DNA of 64,000 bases from CAVVNN01 sp963838035. Lineage in GTDB: Bacteria; Actinomycetota; Thermoleophilia; Solirubrobacterales; 70-9. The stretch lies in assembly GCA_963838035.1 (NCBI GenBank), contig CAWIPM010000002.1, positions 62,001 to 126,000 on the forward strand, in the 5' to 3' direction. The notes beneath the pieces are model-generated. The model saw only the letters and a program-made list of their open reading frames with translations, had not been told where the DNA came from and searched no databases. The translations under genes and the position numbers were made by a program. This document shows positions 17,692 to 26,369 of the stretch, piece by piece. Numbering within the stretch: the first letter of the stretch is position 1; each line of letters starts with the position of its first letter.

Positions 17692-19266
17692 TTGCCTCGC
17701 ATCCCCTTCCCGCACATCGGTCGCACCCCGGCGCTGATCGGCGCCCTGACGCTGCTCGCGGCGACGTTGATGCTCTGCCTCGATGGAAGCCGCGACGGCG
17801 ACCTCTACCTTCAACTCGCGAGCGGGCGCTTCATCGCCGGGCACGGGCTCGCGAGCGTAGACCCCTTCCAGACGATCGCCCACGGTGAGCCCTGGCTGAA
17901 CCAGCAGTGGCTGGAGGAGCTGTTCGTCTATCAGCTCGCCCGCTGGGTAGGCGTGACCGGGTTAACCGTCGCCTACGCCGGGCTGCTGGCCCTGCCGCTG
18001 GGCCTGCTGCTCTGGCTCTGCCGCCGCAAGGGCATCGGGATGATGATCGCCCTCGCGATCCTTTACTGCCCGGGGCTTTGGGTGATCGTCCACCCGCGTG
18101 CGGCCGGGTTCAGCGTGCTCGCCTTCTCGGCACTCGTCGTCATCCTCGTCCTCGCCTGGCTACGGGAGTCGCAGTCCTCGCCAGCGGTGCAACTTCGCTG
18201 GGCGGTTCCCGCGACATTGGCCCTGTTCGCGCTCTGGGCGAACCTGCACGGTGGTTTCGTGGCCGGCCTGCTGCTGCTCGGAATCGTGGCGGGCGGCCTC
18301 GTCCTCGAGCGCAAGCTGGGGGCCCTGAACGCCGTCGCCCTGCACCGCATCGGCCTGCTGGCGATGACCGGAGTCCTCGCAGCGTGCATGGCGCTGGTCG
18401 CCACGCCGCTTGGCGACGAGCTCTTCTCCTACCTGGCGAGCTTCCGCAACTCTGCGATCTCACTGGCCAGCTCGGAGTGGCGCCCGGCCCTCCAGTCGCC
18501 GCTCGCGATCGCCTATCTCGGCATCGCGGCGGCTTTCTTCGCCTGGCTCTGGATGAGGAGGCGCGCCTCGCCCGCGCTGACGCCTGCCCTCGTTGCCCTC
18601 GCCTTCCTCGCGCTCGCCATCGCCTCGCTGCGCAACATCGTCTTCGTGGGGCCGGTGATCGCCCTGGCGATCGCCACGCTCGCCCCCGACGTCAGGCGGA
18701 TGAGCGTTCCCCTGCCGTTGATCGCCCTCGCCCTCTCCGGCTCGGTCGGGGCGGCGGCGACCTGGGCGATTGCGGTAGGTCCACCGCGCAACGAGCCGAT
18801 CCTGGAACGGCGACTGATCGACTACGCCCTCCAGCACCCGCCGCGCAGTGGTCACATCGCCGCCTACGCGGGTATCGGCTCTTACATGCTCTGGCGCTCA
18901 CCAAGAGCGCCGATCGAGCTGGACGGATGGCTCGAACACTTCACTCCGGCTGAGCTGCGAGGCACCTATGCAGTCCTGGACGGGCGCGCGAGCGACCCGA
19001 CGCCTTACGTACGTCGCCTGCGCATCGGCGCGGTGATCGCTGATCGCCATGTGGCGATACGGGCGCTGCGGACCCACGGCTTCAAGGTCGAGTTCAGGAC
19101 CTCGGCGGGCGCGTACCTCATAAAGGGAGTTGGCACGAGGGCCAGGCATCGTCTCGATCGAGCACGTGATGACGGCGCTCGGCGTGGGGCGCACCGCCGC
19201 CTATCGGCGGATCGCCGCTCTGATCGAAGCCGGAATGCTCGAACGGCAGGAGGTCTTCCGCAATGA
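17692..19266 (+). CDS. Multi-pass membrane protein of unknown function, C-terminus altered
   Basis: The 524-residue frame starts with TTG at 17692 and has about ten hydrophobic segments (for example LIGALTLLAATLMLCL, LLALPLGLLLWLC, IVAGGLVL, FLALAIASL). The soluble region DGDLYLQLASGRFIAGHGL and WLNQQWLEELFVYQL follow the first helix, as in uncharacterised actinobacterial membrane proteins with a GT-C-like layout. A C-terminal extracytoplasmic domain ends near SAGAYLIKG at about 19125. The remaining 45 residues are arginine-rich and are the wrong frame of an adjoining HTH fragment, so the true stop has been lost at a rearrangement junction. The function is unknown; polysaccharide or cell-wall assembly is possible. 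Confidence 0.65.
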   Translation: MPRIPFPHIGRTPALIGALTLLAATLMLCLDGSRDGDLYLQLASGRFIAGHGLASVDPFQTIAHGEPWLNQQWLEELFVYQLARWVGVTGLTVAYAGLLALPLGLLLWLCRRKGIGMMIALAILYCPGLWVIVHPRAAGFSVLAFSALVVILVLAWLRESQSSPAVQLRWAVPATLALFALWANLHGGFVAGLLLLGIVAGGLVLERKLGALNAVALHRIGLLAMTGVLAACMALVATPLGDELFSYLASFRNSAISLASSEWRPALQSPLAIAYLGIAAAFFAWLWMRRRASPALTPALVALAFLALAIASLRNIVFVGPVIALAIATLAPDVRRMSVPLPLIALALSGSVGAAATWAIAVGPPRNEPILERRLIDYALQHPPRSGHIAAYAGIGSYMLWRSPRAPIELDGWLEHFTPAELRGTYAVLDGRASDPTPYVRRLRIGAVIADRHVAIRALRTHGFKVEFRTSAGAYLIKGVGTRARHRLDRARDDGARRGAHRRLSADRRSDRSRNARTAGGLPQ

Positions 19267-19300
19267 GCCGAGCCTCCTCAACGCCACCCTGGTCCTTTCT
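19130..19300 (+). pseudogene. Fragment of a winged-helix (replication-relaxation-like) gene
   Basis: In a frame overlapping the previous gene the sequence reads GIVSIEHVMTALGVGRTAAY, RRIAALIEAGMLERQEVF and RNEPSLLNAT. This is a helix-turn-helix and wing typical of the N-terminal domain of actinobacterial mobile-element wHTH proteins. The match stops abruptly at the start of dispersed repeat copy C. No start codon context or C-terminal domain remains, so it is a remnant. Confidence 0.55.
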
Positions 19301-19360
19301 CGGAGGCGCATGAATTCGCTTGCCCAGTGGGGTTGCCGCCCCTCGTAACCAATCCGCCCC
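19298..19360 (-). repeat. Dispersed repeat, shortened copy C
   Basis: Shares GGGGCGGATTGGTTACGA and GGCAACCCCACTGGG-type sequence with copies A and B in the same orientation, but lacks most of the GCCTGCCTC tail. It truncates a wHTH fragment. Confidence 0.6.
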
Positions 19361-19396
19361 TTTATGTCCGCCGACCCCGGCGCCCACCGCCGAAAG

Positions 19397-19816
19397 TTAT
19401 GCCTCCCGGTGCATCGTCGGGGCGTAGGAGATTCCGACGATCGCACTCTCGGGCGAAAGCAGTCGCACGACTGTCTGTCCCCATGGCTCCTCTCGAACCG
19501 GGTGCAAGAGCTCATAACCTGCGGCCACCAGCTCTTTCGACGCGGCATCGACAGCGGCGCGGTCGGCGACCTCGAACTCGATGCTGACCTGGGGGACAGC
19601 GACGTCTTCGGGCCACTGCTCGTCGCCGAAGCACGCCTTGGAAGCCTGGGACAGCGGCCAGACGCCGAAATGTTTGACTCCCGCTACCTGTTCGCTGTGG
19701 AAGTAACCGCCGCCCCCGTCAGAGAGCGGAAGCCCGAGCGTGTCGACGTAGAGCCGCAGAGACTGCGCGGGATCGGGCGTGATTACGGCGACGCTTGTGA
19801 CGAACTCGATCTTCAT
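19397..19816 (-). CDS. VOC-family (glyoxalase-like) protein
   Basis: The 139-residue product starts at ATG 19816, seven bases after GGAGG. Two beta-alpha-beta-beta-beta modules are visible. The first begins FVTSVAVITPDPAQSLRLYV and contains LPLSDGGGGYFHSEQ. The second begins PQVSIEFEVADRAAVDAAS and ends EEPWGQTVVRLLSPESAIV with a metal-ligand-type Glu. The layout matches the glyoxalase/bleomycin-resistance/dioxygenase superfamily. The reaction cannot be assigned. It is a complete gene, single in its context. Confidence 0.75.
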   Translation of the reverse strand: MKIEFVTSVAVITPDPAQSLRLYVDTLGLPLSDGGGGYFHSEQVAGVKHFGVWPLSQASKACFGDEQWPEDVAVPQVSIEFEVADRAAVDAASKELVAAGYELLHPVREEPWGQTVVRLLSPESAIVGISYAPTMHREA

Positions 19817-20069
19817 CAAAGTACCTCCTCCGCCTATTTGGTCGTGACGGATAGAAGCACGTCGCGGAGATCAAATTGCCGGCGCGGAGCGGCGCATCAC
19901 CGCAACTCAACCACTCGGTCCGCAGCTTCAAGGGGCGAGGACCGGTTGGCCAAGGGCGTCCCGGGAGATCGCCGGATGGACCATCGTTCAGGCTCAGACC
20001 GGCTGAGGAGGCCGGTGATCGCACTCGGATGCGAGAGAATTGCCCGGTGACCGATTTGGAGGCAATCGG

Positions 20070-20738
20070 GTGAGCGCCGGCACCGGGTATGCGCCGGTGG
20101 GGGGCGAGCGGGGTCACGGCCACAGCCACGGGCTGATCGATCCGAGCATCAAACGCTCGCGCGACGGGCTGAAGGCGGTCGGGCTCTCGCTGGCGGTCCT
20201 GGGTGTCACCGCCCTCGCTCAGTTGGCGCTGTATCTGCTCACCGGCAGCGTCGCGCTGCTCGCCGACCTGATCCACAACTTCGGCGACGCCGCCACGGCG
20301 ATCCCGCTCGGCATCGCCTTCCTGCTGCGATCCGAGCGGGCGGAGCGGATTGCGGGGCTCTTCGTCGTCTTCGCGATCTTCGTCTCGGCCTGCGTCGCCG
20401 GGGTGGAGGCGGTCTCACGTCTGATCCACCCCCGCGTTCCGACCAACCTGCTCGCCCTCGCCGGCGCCGGCATGCTCGGGTTCGCCGGCAACTGGGTCGC
20501 GGCGATCATCCGCACCGGGGCCGGCCGTCGCCTCTCCAGCCCGGCGCTGATCGCCGACGGCAACCACGCGCGCGCCGACTCCTATGTCAGCCTCGCGGTC
20601 GTCGCCAGCGCCGCGGCCGTCGCGCTCGGCGTGCCGATCGCCGACCCACTGATCGGCCTCGCGATCACCGCCGTCATCCTGAGGATCACCTGGCACTCCT
20701 GGCTCACGGTTCGCCGCCACGACCATGGCCATCACTGA
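20070..20738 (+). CDS. Cation diffusion facilitator (CDF) transporter
   Basis: GTG at 20070 follows TTGGAGGCAATCGG and gives a 222-residue protein. A His-rich start (GHGHSHG) precedes about five membrane helices. The metal-site motifs are ALLADLIHNFGDA (helix 2, HxxxD) and DGNHARADSY (helix 5, HxxxD). The C-terminus ends RRHDHGHH, so both termini carry histidine clusters that could bind zinc. The long cytoplasmic CDF dimerisation domain is missing, making this a short-form CDF. Family members exchange Zn2+, Co2+ or similar ions for protons across the inner membrane. No metal regulator is adjacent. Confidence 0.8.
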   Translation: MSAGTGYAPVGGERGHGHSHGLIDPSIKRSRDGLKAVGLSLAVLGVTALAQLALYLLTGSVALLADLIHNFGDAATAIPLGIAFLLRSERAERIAGLFVVFAIFVSACVAGVEAVSRLIHPRVPTNLLALAGAGMLGFAGNWVAAIIRTGAGRRLSSPALIADGNHARADSYVSLAVVASAAAVALGVPIADPLIGLAITAVILRITWHSWLTVRRHDHGHH

Positions 20739-20765
20739 GAGCGGTGACAACGGCGGCGCGGGCGC

Positions 20766-21305
20766 TCAGCGGTTGAGCAGGCGGTCGGTCAGCTCCGCTG
20801 CGCTGACCCCGATGAACGCTCCGGCGAGCACGTCTGCGGGATAGTGGACCCCGGTATGGACGCGGGAGTATCCGACCAGCGTCGCCAGGGCCCGCAGCGG
20901 CGCCGAAAGCATCGGCTGCGCATTGCCGGCGCCGGTGGCGAAGGCGAAGGCGGAGGCAGTGTGGCCGGAGGGGAAGGAGCTGGAGCGCGGCATCTGGACG
21001 TGGCGGCCGGCGAGCTCATCGGCCTCCTGCCTCGCCGGGCGCCGACGGGCGCTCAGCGGCTTGGCGAAGAGGTTGGCGAAGGCGGAGGCGATGCCCAGGG
21101 AGGCGAGGCCGGTGCGAGCCGCCCGGCGTCCGCCCGAGCCACCGAGGAGCGCCAGCGCGGCCGCCGTCGCGAACCAGAGCTTGCTTTGGTCGGCGGCGCG
21201 GGAGAGGCCGCGCATGGCGATGTCAAGTGTGGGCGTCTCGCCGGCGGCGATCGCCTCGTAGACGGCGGCGTCGAGCGCCTTTGCCTCGCTGAGCCACTCG
21301 GCCAT
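20766..21305 (-). CDS. PAP2-family membrane phosphatase (second copy)
   Basis: The 179-residue protein has motif 1 KPLSARRRP, motif 2 SSSFPSGHTASAFAFATG and motif 3 YSRVHTGVHYPADVLAG with the conserved His and Asp. Three or four hydrophobic segments are seen. ATG at 21305 is only 11 bases from the ATG of the divergent lipid-kinase gene. A phosphatase and a kinase acting on lipid head groups from one divergent start region suggests linked roles in phospholipid or polyprenyl turnover, by inference. Confidence 0.85.
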   Translation of the reverse strand: MAEWLSEAKALDAAVYEAIAAGETPTLDIAMRGLSRAADQSKLWFATAAALALLGGSGGRRAARTGLASLGIASAFANLFAKPLSARRRPARQEADELAGRHVQMPRSSSFPSGHTASAFAFATGAGNAQPMLSAPLRALATLVGYSRVHTGVHYPADVLAGAFIGVSAAELTDRLLNR

Positions 21306-21316
21306 CGGGCGATGAT

Positions 21317-22576
21317 ATGAGCCGTCGCCTGGGGGCCGGCGCGGCGATCCTTGGCGGTGGCGCCTCGCTGGGCGCAGCGACCTACGCCTTCGTTGTCGAC
21401 TTTCCCGCCGGCGTGGTCGTCCTCGGCTGCGTCATCGCCGCCCTGGCTGTGGCCTGGTATGGCGTGTTGCGCCGAGGCGCGAGGCGGGTCGCGGCAGCGG
21501 CAGCGGTCCTGATCCTCATCGCCACCGCCGCGGCGGTGATGGCGGGCAACGGCAACGGCCTCGTCATGGCGCTGGTCATCGGGGCCTTCGCGGTGGCGCT
21601 CGCCGGCGCCCGCGCCGCGTTCCGCCCGGCTCGCTCCCTGCCGCCGGCGCCGAATCCGATCCACCCGGTCCTCTTCGTCAACCCGCGTTCGGGGGACGGC
21701 AGGGCGGGGCGGACGGGCTTGGTGGAGAAGGCTCGCGGGCGCGGCATCGAGACGATCGAGATGGCGCCCGGAGACGATCTCGAGCAGCTGGCACGAGGCG
21801 CGGTGCGGCGCGGAGCCGACGCCCTGGCGATGGCCGGCGGCGACGGTTCCCAGGCAGTGGTCGCGGCGATCGCGGCCGAGCACGGGCTTGCCTACGCCTG
21901 CATCCCGTCCGGGACCCGCAACCACTTTGCTCTCGACCTCGGGGTGGACCGCGAAGACGTGATCGGGGCGCTCGAGGCGTTCACCGACGGGGGCGAGCGT
22001 CAGGTGGACCTGGCCGAGGTCAACGGGCGCGTCTTCGTCAACAATGTCTCACTCGGCGTCTACGCCGAGGCGGTGAGCCGTCAGGAGTACCGGGGATCGA
22101 AGCTTCGGACCCTGCTGGAGACGCTGACCGACACACTTGGGCCCGGCGGCGGTGGGGCCGAGCTGCGCTGGCGGGATGCCGATGGCGCCGAGCAGCGCAG
22201 CACGGCGCTGGTTCTGGTCTCGAACAATCCCTACAGGTTGGGAACCACCCTCGGCTCGGGCACCAGGCCGCGCCTGGATCGCGGTGTCCTCGGGGTGGTC
22301 GACTTTCGCCCGCCGACGGCAGGGGAGGAGTCCGCGGCCACCCGCATTCGCGAGCTGGTGGTCGAGCAGCTGGAGGTCGAGGCCGACGGGCCGGTCGCGG
22401 CCGGCGTCGACGGCGAGTCGGTGCTCCTCGAGCCGCCGCTGCGGTTCACGGTCCGCCCACGCGCCCTCCGGGTGAGGATCGCGCGCGCACATCCCGGCGC
22501 GTCGCCCTCGGCCGAAATCCCGAGCCGGCCGCTCGATGTCGTCCAGCAGCTCCTTCGTACAGCGCTGCGCGGTTGA
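21317..22576 (+). CDS. Diacylglycerol/sphingosine-kinase-like lipid kinase with N-terminal membrane domain
   Basis: The 419-residue product has three to four membrane helices in residues 1-100, then a DAGK catalytic domain: PVLFVNPRSGDGRAG (about 115), ALAMAGGDGSQAVVAAIA (about 175, the GGDG nucleotide motif), YACIPSGTRNHFALDLGV (about 195) and ADGPVAAGVDGES near the end. Family members phosphorylate diacylglycerol or related lipids with ATP. The membrane domain is not usual for soluble DgkB/YegS-type enzymes. It faces a PAP2 gene across 11 bases. A second, soluble DAGK-like protein is at 59707-60684. Confidence 0.85.
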   Translation: MSRRLGAGAAILGGGASLGAATYAFVVDFPAGVVVLGCVIAALAVAWYGVLRRGARRVAAAAAVLILIATAAAVMAGNGNGLVMALVIGAFAVALAGARAAFRPARSLPPAPNPIHPVLFVNPRSGDGRAGRTGLVEKARGRGIETIEMAPGDDLEQLARGAVRRGADALAMAGGDGSQAVVAAIAAEHGLAYACIPSGTRNHFALDLGVDREDVIGALEAFTDGGERQVDLAEVNGRVFVNNVSLGVYAEAVSRQEYRGSKLRTLLETLTDTLGPGGGGAELRWRDADGAEQRSTALVLVSNNPYRLGTTLGSGTRPRLDRGVLGVVDFRPPTAGEESAATRIRELVVEQLEVEADGPVAAGVDGESVLLEPPLRFTVRPRALRVRIARAHPGASPSAEIPSRPLDVVQQLLRTALRG

Positions 22577-22606
22577 GGACCGATCAGCTCGTTCGCCGCG
22601 CGTCGG

Positions 22607-23287
22607 TCAGCGCAGGATGTTCACGGCCCGTGCAGCAACGAGCAGCACGGTCGTCGCTGAGACCGCCGACTCGGCCAGCATCAGCATCTTCAGGCGCCGG
22701 GTCAGCGGCATTGCATCCGTCGGGCTGAACGCGATGGCGTTGGTGAACGAGACGTACACGTAGTCGAAGAGTCCCGGGCGCCAGCCCGGCCTGGCGAGTG
22801 TCGGATTCTCGTCCTGGGGGAACTGGAAATCCCGAGGCGGCGGATTCGGTGCGCTCCTGCGCATCGGCCCGCCGCGATCGAGCTCCCAGAACAGCAGGCC
22901 GAAGGTGACCACATTCGTGGCCCAGATCGTCGCGCCCTTCAGCAGCAACTCCCCACCGCTCTTCTCCTGCGCGCTCAGCAGCGACGCGATGAGAGCGGCG
23001 AGCGCGAGCACGTTGGCTGCGGTGATCACGCCGACGAGTGCGAGCGCGACGGTGCGGCGGTGGCCCGCCTGCTCGAGGCGATGCCGGGGCACCGACCACG
23101 CGAGCGCCAGCAACAGCGCCGCCTCGGGCACGACCGGGATCAGCCAGACCCATCCCGGGAGCCCGATGAGCTTCCAACCGCCTGCAAGGCTGACCAGCGC
23201 GAGCGTAACCTGCAGCCCGATCACGAGCCCGACGGCAAGCGTCGCCTCATACCGGGACTCGATCTCCTCCTCGTGCAGGTCCGCCAT
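22607..23287 (-). CDS. Membrane protein resembling DUF1345
   Basis: ATG at 23287 gives a 226-residue protein with about five helices. Signature stretches are FGLLFWELDRGGP, DFQFPQDENP, FDYVYVSFTNAIAFSPTDAM and PLTRRLKMLMLAESAVS. The SFTNAxAFSPTDAMPLTRR segment is reminiscent of DUF1345 and channel-like actinobacterial membrane proteins. The molecular role is unknown. It diverges from a small membrane-protein gene at 23381. Confidence 0.65.
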   Translation of the reverse strand: MADLHEEEIESRYEATLAVGLVIGLQVTLALVSLAGGWKLIGLPGWVWLIPVVPEAALLLALAWSVPRHRLEQAGHRRTVALALVGVITAANVLALAALIASLLSAQEKSGGELLLKGATIWATNVVTFGLLFWELDRGGPMRRSAPNPPPRDFQFPQDENPTLARPGWRPGLFDYVYVSFTNAIAFSPTDAMPLTRRLKMLMLAESAVSATTVLLVAARAVNILR

Positions 23288-23380
23288 GCTCACCGCACGA
23301 TTGTCAACGATCCCGGATTCCGGGGCCGTGGCCCAGCGGACCGCGCGAGTGGCGAACGGCCGAGCATCTAGGCTGCCGCA

Positions 23381-23647
23381 GTGCCCCGCGACCTCAAGTT
23401 CCGTGGTTACACGGTCGGCCAGTTTCCCAATCCGCCCCTCTGGGTCGCGCTGGCAGCGTTCGTTGTGGCTCGGCTCACCGGCGAGGCCGGCGCCGTCAAC
23501 GACGTCGCACGCGCGGTCTTCTACGTCGCGCTTACGGTTTGGGCCTACGAGGAGGCCTCGAGCGGAGTCAACGGACTGCGCAAGACACTTGGCGCGGTCG
23601 CGCTCGTGCTGATCGTGGTCGCCGTGGCCCGGGGGCTGAGCGGCTGA
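23381..23647 (+). CDS. Small membrane protein, 88 residues
   Basis: GTG at 23381 opens an 88-residue frame with two hydrophobic segments (PPLWVALAAFVVARLTG and LGAVALVLIVVAVARGL) separated by VFYVALTVWAYEEASSGVN. The pattern is a two- or three-helix hairpin with a basic N-terminus. No function is known. It diverges from the DUF1345-like gene by 93 bases and is followed 22 bases later by another tiny membrane-protein frame. Confidence 0.55.
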   Translation: MPRDLKFRGYTVGQFPNPPLWVALAAFVVARLTGEAGAVNDVARAVFYVALTVWAYEEASSGVNGLRKTLGAVALVLIVVAVARGLSG

Positions 23648-23669
23648 ACACAACTATCCTTGCTCGTCA

Positions 23670-23789
23670 ATGGGCCTCCTGAGCAATGTCTTGCTGCTCG
23701 TCCTCTGGCTCGCCTACCTGGCGTTCTTGATCGGGGTCGGCCGTCGGGTTCGCGCCCACTGGAACGAGCAGGAAGGCCGCGGGGGGTAG
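23670..23789 (+). CDS. 39-residue single-span membrane peptide
   Basis: ATG at 23670 opens MGLLSNVLLLVLWLAYLAFL, one membrane helix, then a charged cytoplasmic tail ending NEQEGRGG and TAG at 23787-23789. It begins 22 bases after the 88-residue membrane-protein gene, so co-transcription is likely. Its stop is directly adjacent to the stop of the convergent YWTD gene. Confidence 0.45.
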   Translation: MGLLSNVLLLVLWLAYLAFLIGVGRRVRAHWNEQEGRGG

Positions 23790-25330
23790 CTAGTTGGCCG
23801 TCCGCACCCGGTAGATGTGGAACACGGCCTGGGGAAGGCCGTGTTTGAACCGCTTGGAGTGGATCGTCTGTCGCACGTAGAGCAGCTTCTTGTTCGAGCG
23901 CTTGGCCATCTTCGCCACCGCTGCCTTGAACTTCGGCTTCACCTTGAGCATTACAACCTTCCACTTACCTGGCCTCTGCTTCGCCGAGGCCGAGGCGGTG
24001 ATCGGCTCGGCCGGCACGCAGTGGCGGCGGCCGTGGCTGCGGGTGCAGCGCTTCTTGACCGTCGTGCCGACCGCGTTGCCGATGCACTTGGGCCTGAAGC
24101 GCAGGGCATTCGACCCGCAGAAAGAGCTTCTTGCCGTCGAAGAGCGCCGTGCCGAAGTCGGGTGGGCCGATCGCATGGGGACCACTGGTCAGCGTGGCCG
24201 AGCCCGCCTGGTTGCTCCCCGTCACCCGGCATCTGTATTGGCCTTCCCTTGTCGCCGTGATCGAGTCGCTTGTGGCGCCGGAGATGTCGGCGCCGTCGCG
24301 GCTCCACTGGAAGGCGAACGTCTGCGGCGCCCGGTAGAGCAGGGCGCCGAAGAGGTCGGGGGCCCAGCTTCCCTGCGAGCACGAGAGCGTCGATTTGATC
24401 AGAGAGCCGCCGCTGATCGCCGGCCCCCCGGTGCTGGCCGGCGTCTGCTGGAGGATCGGGAACGAGGGACCGTCAAGGGTGGCGCCGGAGGTGGAGACCG
24501 GCCCGCCTCCGCTGCCGTTGAGCGCGGCGACCTCAAGGTCGCCGCCGGTGTTGTTGGCCCAGTAGACCTTGCCCGCAGCGGGATCGATCGTCAGCCCCCA
24601 GGCTCCGATCACGGACGCCCCCGGTGTAGACAGCGCCCCGCCGCCGCTCCCGTCGAGCTTCGCGAAGCCGATGTTGCTACCCCCGTATTCGGCCCAGTAA
24701 ATCGTCCCCGAGTTCGGGTCGATTGCCACGCCCGCGGGGCCACTGGGAGTGATTCCCGGCGTCGCGAGGTCGCCGCCTCCGCCGCTGTTGTCGAGATTGG
24801 CGAAGGAGATCGAGGGGTCATTGTAGTTTGCCCAGTACAGCCGCCCCGTGGTGGAGTCGATCGTGACCCCGGATGGCCCTTCAAGCGTCGCCCCGCTGGT
24901 GTTGAGGTCGCTCCCGCCGCCGCCGCCGAGATTGGCGAATGAAATCGCTCCAGGGATGCCGTCGTTGGCCCAGTAAGATCTTCCTCGTCGTCGGGTCGAT
25001 CGCCAGGCCGTCCGGCGCTTCGACCGTGGCCGAGCCGGTGTCGAGCGTCCGCCGCCGCCCCCGTTCAGGTTCAGGAACTTGATCGTGCTTTCGCCCTCGT
25101 TGGTGTAGTAGAGCCGTCCGGTCGCCGAGTCGATCGCGAGGCCGGCCGGGCCCACCGCGCCGTTGAAGAGGTCGCCGGCGCCGCTGCCGTCGAGGTTGGC
25201 GAATGAGATCGCGCTGGTGTTGTTGTTGCCCCAGAGGAGACGATCGGCCGCCTGGGCGGTGGCGCGCGAGGGTTGCCGCAACGAGGCAGAGAACCGCCGG
25301 CACAAGCAGGCGCCGAAGCGTCGGGCTCAT
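23790..25330 (-). pseudogene. Secreted YWTD-repeat propeller with Ig-like domain, about three frameshifts
   Basis: ATG at 25330 starts a signal peptide (RRLLVPAVLCLVAATLA). After a frame change near 25265 there are at least six repeats of about 43 residues with GLAIDSATGRLYYTNEG, GVTIDSTTGRLYWANYN, GVAIDPNSGTIYWAEYG and GLTIDPAAGKVYWANNT, the LDL-receptor-class-B YWTD pattern that forms a beta-propeller. Repeat 2 is interrupted by another frame change near 25020-24970. An Ig-like module follows (LSCSQGSWAPDL, FQWSRDGADISGATS, YRCRVTGSNQAGS), and a basic C-terminal domain (KPKFKAAVAKMAKRSNKK) is read in another frame after about 24110. It is an exported, probably carbohydrate- or protein-binding surface protein. 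Confidence 0.7.
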
Positions 25331-25393
25331 AGATCCATCCCTTCCCCTCTTCCCCGGTGGACGATTCCGCATGTGGCAGGGGGCCTGATCAGG

Positions 25394-26308
25394 CTAACCG
25401 CGATCCGGGGTTGATTCAACCCCAGGCCCGCAGCCGATGCCGCCGACCAGCAACCCCGACCCGAGATGGGCCCCGAGTACCGGGCCGACCTGGGTGCAGA
25501 AGAGCGGCTCTTTCCCGAAGATCGTGGTGCCCTCCGCCACCCGCGCATCGGCGTCGCCGGGGGACTGGGCGTGCTGCACGAACCAGTCGCCGGCCCCACG
25601 GTCCTTCAGCTCGTGCAGATAGTCAGTCATCCGCTCCTGTGCCCGGCGCCGGGTCCGGACCCGGCCGACCGGCGTGATCTCCGTGCCGAAGGTCAGGATC
25701 GGCTTGATCTTCAGCGCGGAGCCCAGCAGGGCCTGTGCGGCCCCGATCCGTCCGCCGCGCCGCAGGTACTCGAGGGTGTCGAGGCAGAACCACATCTCGA
25801 GCCCCTGGCGGGTTTGGCGGACCGCGTCGACCACCTCGTCCAGCCCAAGGCCCTGCTCGGCGGCACGGGCTGCGCCGATCACCAGGCAGCCGAGCCCTCC
25901 GGCCCCGGTCTGGCCGTCGACGACCTCGACTCGGCCCGGAAGCCCTTTGTCGGCGACTACCAGCGCCGCCTCACGGGCGCTCTCGCAGGTGCCCGAGAGG
26001 CCGCCGGCGATGTGCACGGAGACGACATCGCGGCCGGCGCCGGCGAGCGGCTCGAAGCAGGCGAGGAAGTCGCCCACCGAGGGCTGAGAGGTCGAAGGGA
26101 GCTCCGAGGAGTCGCGCAGCCGTGCGTAGAAGGCGTCGAGGTCGTACTCGGGCTCGGGCCGGAGATCGCCGCCCCACCCCACATAGAGGCTCACCTGGTG
26201 GATCCCCCAGCGCTCGATCAGACCGGGGGGGAGGTAGGTCGTGCTGTCGGTGACGACGGCGACGCCGCTTCGAAGATCTCGACCCTCTTCGCCTTGAGAT
26301 GTGTTCAT
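25394..26308 (-). CDS. DegV-family fatty-acid-binding protein
   Basis: The 304-residue product starts at ATG 26308. The DegV signatures are VAVVTDSTTYLPPGLI (about residue 17, the DSTxxL motif), LPSTSQPSVGDFLACFE (about 70, TSQPS), VSVHIAGGLSGTCESA (about 97) and MWFCLDTLEYLRRGGRIG (about 170). Family members bind a fatty acid and in Firmicutes supply it to fatty-acid kinase for phospholipid synthesis. No FakA-like kinase gene is adjacent. The gene is intact and diverges from the protease at 26370 with 61 bases between. Confidence 0.85.
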   Translation of the reverse strand: MNTSQGEEGRDLRSGVAVVTDSTTYLPPGLIERWGIHQVSLYVGWGGDLRPEPEYDLDAFYARLRDSSELPSTSQPSVGDFLACFEPLAGAGRDVVSVHIAGGLSGTCESAREAALVVADKGLPGRVEVVDGQTGAGGLGCLVIGAARAAEQGLGLDEVVDAVRQTRQGLEMWFCLDTLEYLRRGGRIGAAQALLGSALKIKPILTFGTEITPVGRVRTRRRAQERMTDYLHELKDRGAGDWFVQHAQSPGDADARVAEGTTIFGKEPLFCTQVGPVLGAHLGSGLLVGGIGCGPGVESTPDRG

Positions 26309-26369
26309 GCACGGAGACTCTACGACGAGACAGGCATAGGATCGGAAGATCTATGCCGGAGAGGAAGCG

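Noticed and set aside
15701..19360. Short repeats considered as integron attC sites
   Set aside because: They lack the GTTRRRY and RYYYAAC core sites and no integron integrase is present.
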